Part shown: one piece after another, positions 6,174 to 7,150 of the stretch
Position numbering within the stretch: position 1 is the first letter of the stretch
How the letters are laid out: the number at the start of each line of letters is the position of its first letter
Source of the DNA: Candidatus Dojkabacteria bacterium
Lineage (GTDB): Bacteria; Patescibacteriota; Dojkabacteria; B142; OLB20
DNA length: 7,150 bases
Assembly (NCBI GenBank): GCA_020429485.1
Contig: JAGQLK010000056.1
Span: 1-7,150, forward strand
Direction: 5' to 3'
The notes under the pieces: generated by a model
Seen by the model: the letters and a program-made list of their open reading frames with translations, nothing else
Databases searched by the model: none
Told to the model about the DNA's origin: nothing
Translations under genes and position numbers: made by a program

Positions 6174-7150
6174 ATTGGTAAATATTTGCTTTATTTATAG
6201 ATAAAATCTCACTATTGTTGCTTACGCTCACAAAATTTTTGGAGATAGATTCTATTCTAGCATAATGATGTGAATCAAAATAGCTAATTACTTTTATTTT
6301 CTCACCTTTCAATAACCGCTTATGATAGGCTATTTGGAAATAGTCTTCTTGTAATTCAGGGGATGCGAATTTATTGTTTTTCGCTACTGGTATCTTTATT
6401 ACTCCTTCTTCAACTGATATATAATATCCATAATATTTTCTGATAAAACTCAATAAAGTATCGTCTATATAGCTATCTCCTATTTGGTCACATATTATTA
6501 AATCGACAATGCCCATTTGCACTTCTTTCTTAGTAATCATAGATAGCATCTCTTCAAAACCTAAAGAAAGAAACATTACGCCCTTAATCCCCTGTTCCTG
6601 TGCCTTCTCAAAATCTAAATCATATTCGGACATTCTATTTAAGAAAAGTATTTTTTCACCCACTACCCTCTCAATATCTTTTTTCGCAATTAGTATACCC
6701 TGAGTTATATTTCCAATATGAAAAGATGTAAATAAATTCATTGTCTTAGTTTTTATTCTTAAGTGAGTTGTATCTTGAGAAAGATAGATACCACCAAAAG
6801 GAATAGTTACTTCTTCTGACTTGCTTTCCTTAAAAATCAAGATCCCCTTATCGACAAGTGAAAAATCAACCCTTCCAGTTACAGGCGCTTTTATTTGTTT
6901 TGATCCAAATATAGCCGTCTTCTTTAGTTCTAAAATGATATCCCCTGCTCTAACTATCTGACCATCAACACAATTTAATCTATCCCTTAAATTCTCAATA
7001 TTTGAATAATCTAAGTAAATATCTCCAAGCTCAGAATTTGTTCCGATCTTAGATCCGGCAGAAATATAGTCCTCTATTTTTAGATCCAGCTGCTGGGGCT
7101 TTTTATACTTAACTACTGAAGTATCACTATATGTTCTTTTAAAAACAGGT
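6163..7150 (-). CDS. Uncharacterised barrel-sandwich/KOW-like protein (N-terminus outside window)
   Basis: The frame is open from the window edge to a TAG at 6165-6163, giving 328 visible residues. The ATG at 6840 is internal (visible residue 104), because the frame continues upstream with family-like sequence. Visible residues about 55-103 resemble a biotinyl/lipoyl-type barrel-sandwich: VDGQIVRAGDIILE (61-74), then KAPVTGRV (87-94) and DKGILI. A middle alpha/beta part has DLDFEKAQEQGIKGVMFLSL (177-196) and DLIICDQIGDSYIDD (216-230). The last 50 residues, starting LLKGEKIKVIS (279-289), look like a small SH3/KOW-type barrel. From memory this order matches an uncharacterised family in Patescibacteria and Chloroflexi, but this copy is divergent and I know of no established function. 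No membrane helix or signal peptide is visible. It precedes and overlaps the protease gene by 11 nt, hinting at a linked envelope or regulatory role (inference). Confidence 0.65.
   Translation of the reverse strand, partial: PVFKRTYSDTSVVKYKKPQQLDLKIEDYISAGSKIGTNSELGDIYLDYSNIENLRDRLNCVDGQIVRAGDIILELKKTAIFGSKQIKAPVTGRVDFSLVDKGILIFKESKSEEVTIPFGGIYLSQDTTHLRIKTKTMNLFTSFHIGNITQGILIAKKDIERVVGEKILFLNRMSEYDLDFEKAQEQGIKGVMFLSLGFEEMLSMITKKEVQMGIVDLIICDQIGDSYIDDTLLSFIRKYYGYYISVEEGVIKIPVAKNNKFASPELQEDYFQIAYHKRLLKGEKIKVISYFDSHHYARIESISKNFVSVSNNSEILSINKANIYQYES

Noticed and set aside
6509..6703. 64-codon open frame on the plus strand.
   Set aside because: It lies wholly opposite the barrel-sandwich/KOW-like gene, whose protein is coherent, and shows no family motifs.
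6163..6840. Gene start at the ATG at 6840.
   Set aside because: The frame remains open with coherent barrel-sandwich sequence to the window edge, so this methionine is internal.

Overview
This is an AT-rich, tightly packed bacterial chromosome segment of core genes. The organism looks like a member of the Candidate Phyla Radiation (Patescibacteria), perhaps Dojkabacteria, Microgenomates or Katanobacteria; the lineage cannot be fixed from sequence alone. The clues are a cysteine-free ribosomal protein bL31 with a long basic tail, an rpmE-prfA-prmC cluster, a UlaG-like metallo-beta-lactamase (MBL) fold protein next to the helicase gene, an uncharacterised barrel-sandwich/KOW-like protein, very short intergenic gaps, and no visible Shine-Dalgarno sequences. 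All eight visible stop codons are TAA or TAG (six TAA, two TAG). No reading frame needs TGA as an amino acid, so nothing points to the UGA=Gly code of Gracilibacteria/SR1.

Layout. Positions 1-378 (+) hold the C-terminal end of a membrane protein, which ends 4 bp from the end of dnaB. Positions 383-2262 (-) hold a two-gene unit: a catalytically dead-looking MBL-fold protein is transcribed first and is joined by a TAATG stop/start overlap to dnaB, the replicative helicase. Positions 2263-2658 are a 396 bp divergent intergenic region with no credible gene. It contains a good promoter for rpmE, a candidate promoter for the MBL-dnaB unit, and a cluster of TACTTT/AAAGTA dyads. Positions 2659-4925 (+) hold rpmE (bL31), prfA (RF1) and prmC (the methyltransferase that modifies the RF1 GGQ glutamine). 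prfA and prmC also overlap as TAATG. Positions 4932-7150 (-) hold an S41 carboxy-terminal processing protease. It overlaps by 11 nt the end of an upstream gene whose frame stays open to the window edge, so the methionine at 6840 is internal to that gene.

How the genes fit together. The central cluster is a translation module: a large-subunit protein, the release factor for UAA/UAG, and the enzyme that activates that factor. The left unit concerns replication and the right unit concerns the cell envelope. I see no mobile element, CRISPR array, tRNA, rRNA or obvious defence system. The points most worth a second look are the MBL fold without metal ligands coupled to dnaB, the dyad cluster in the divergent intergenic region, and the uncharacterised barrel-sandwich/KOW-like protein coupled to the protease.
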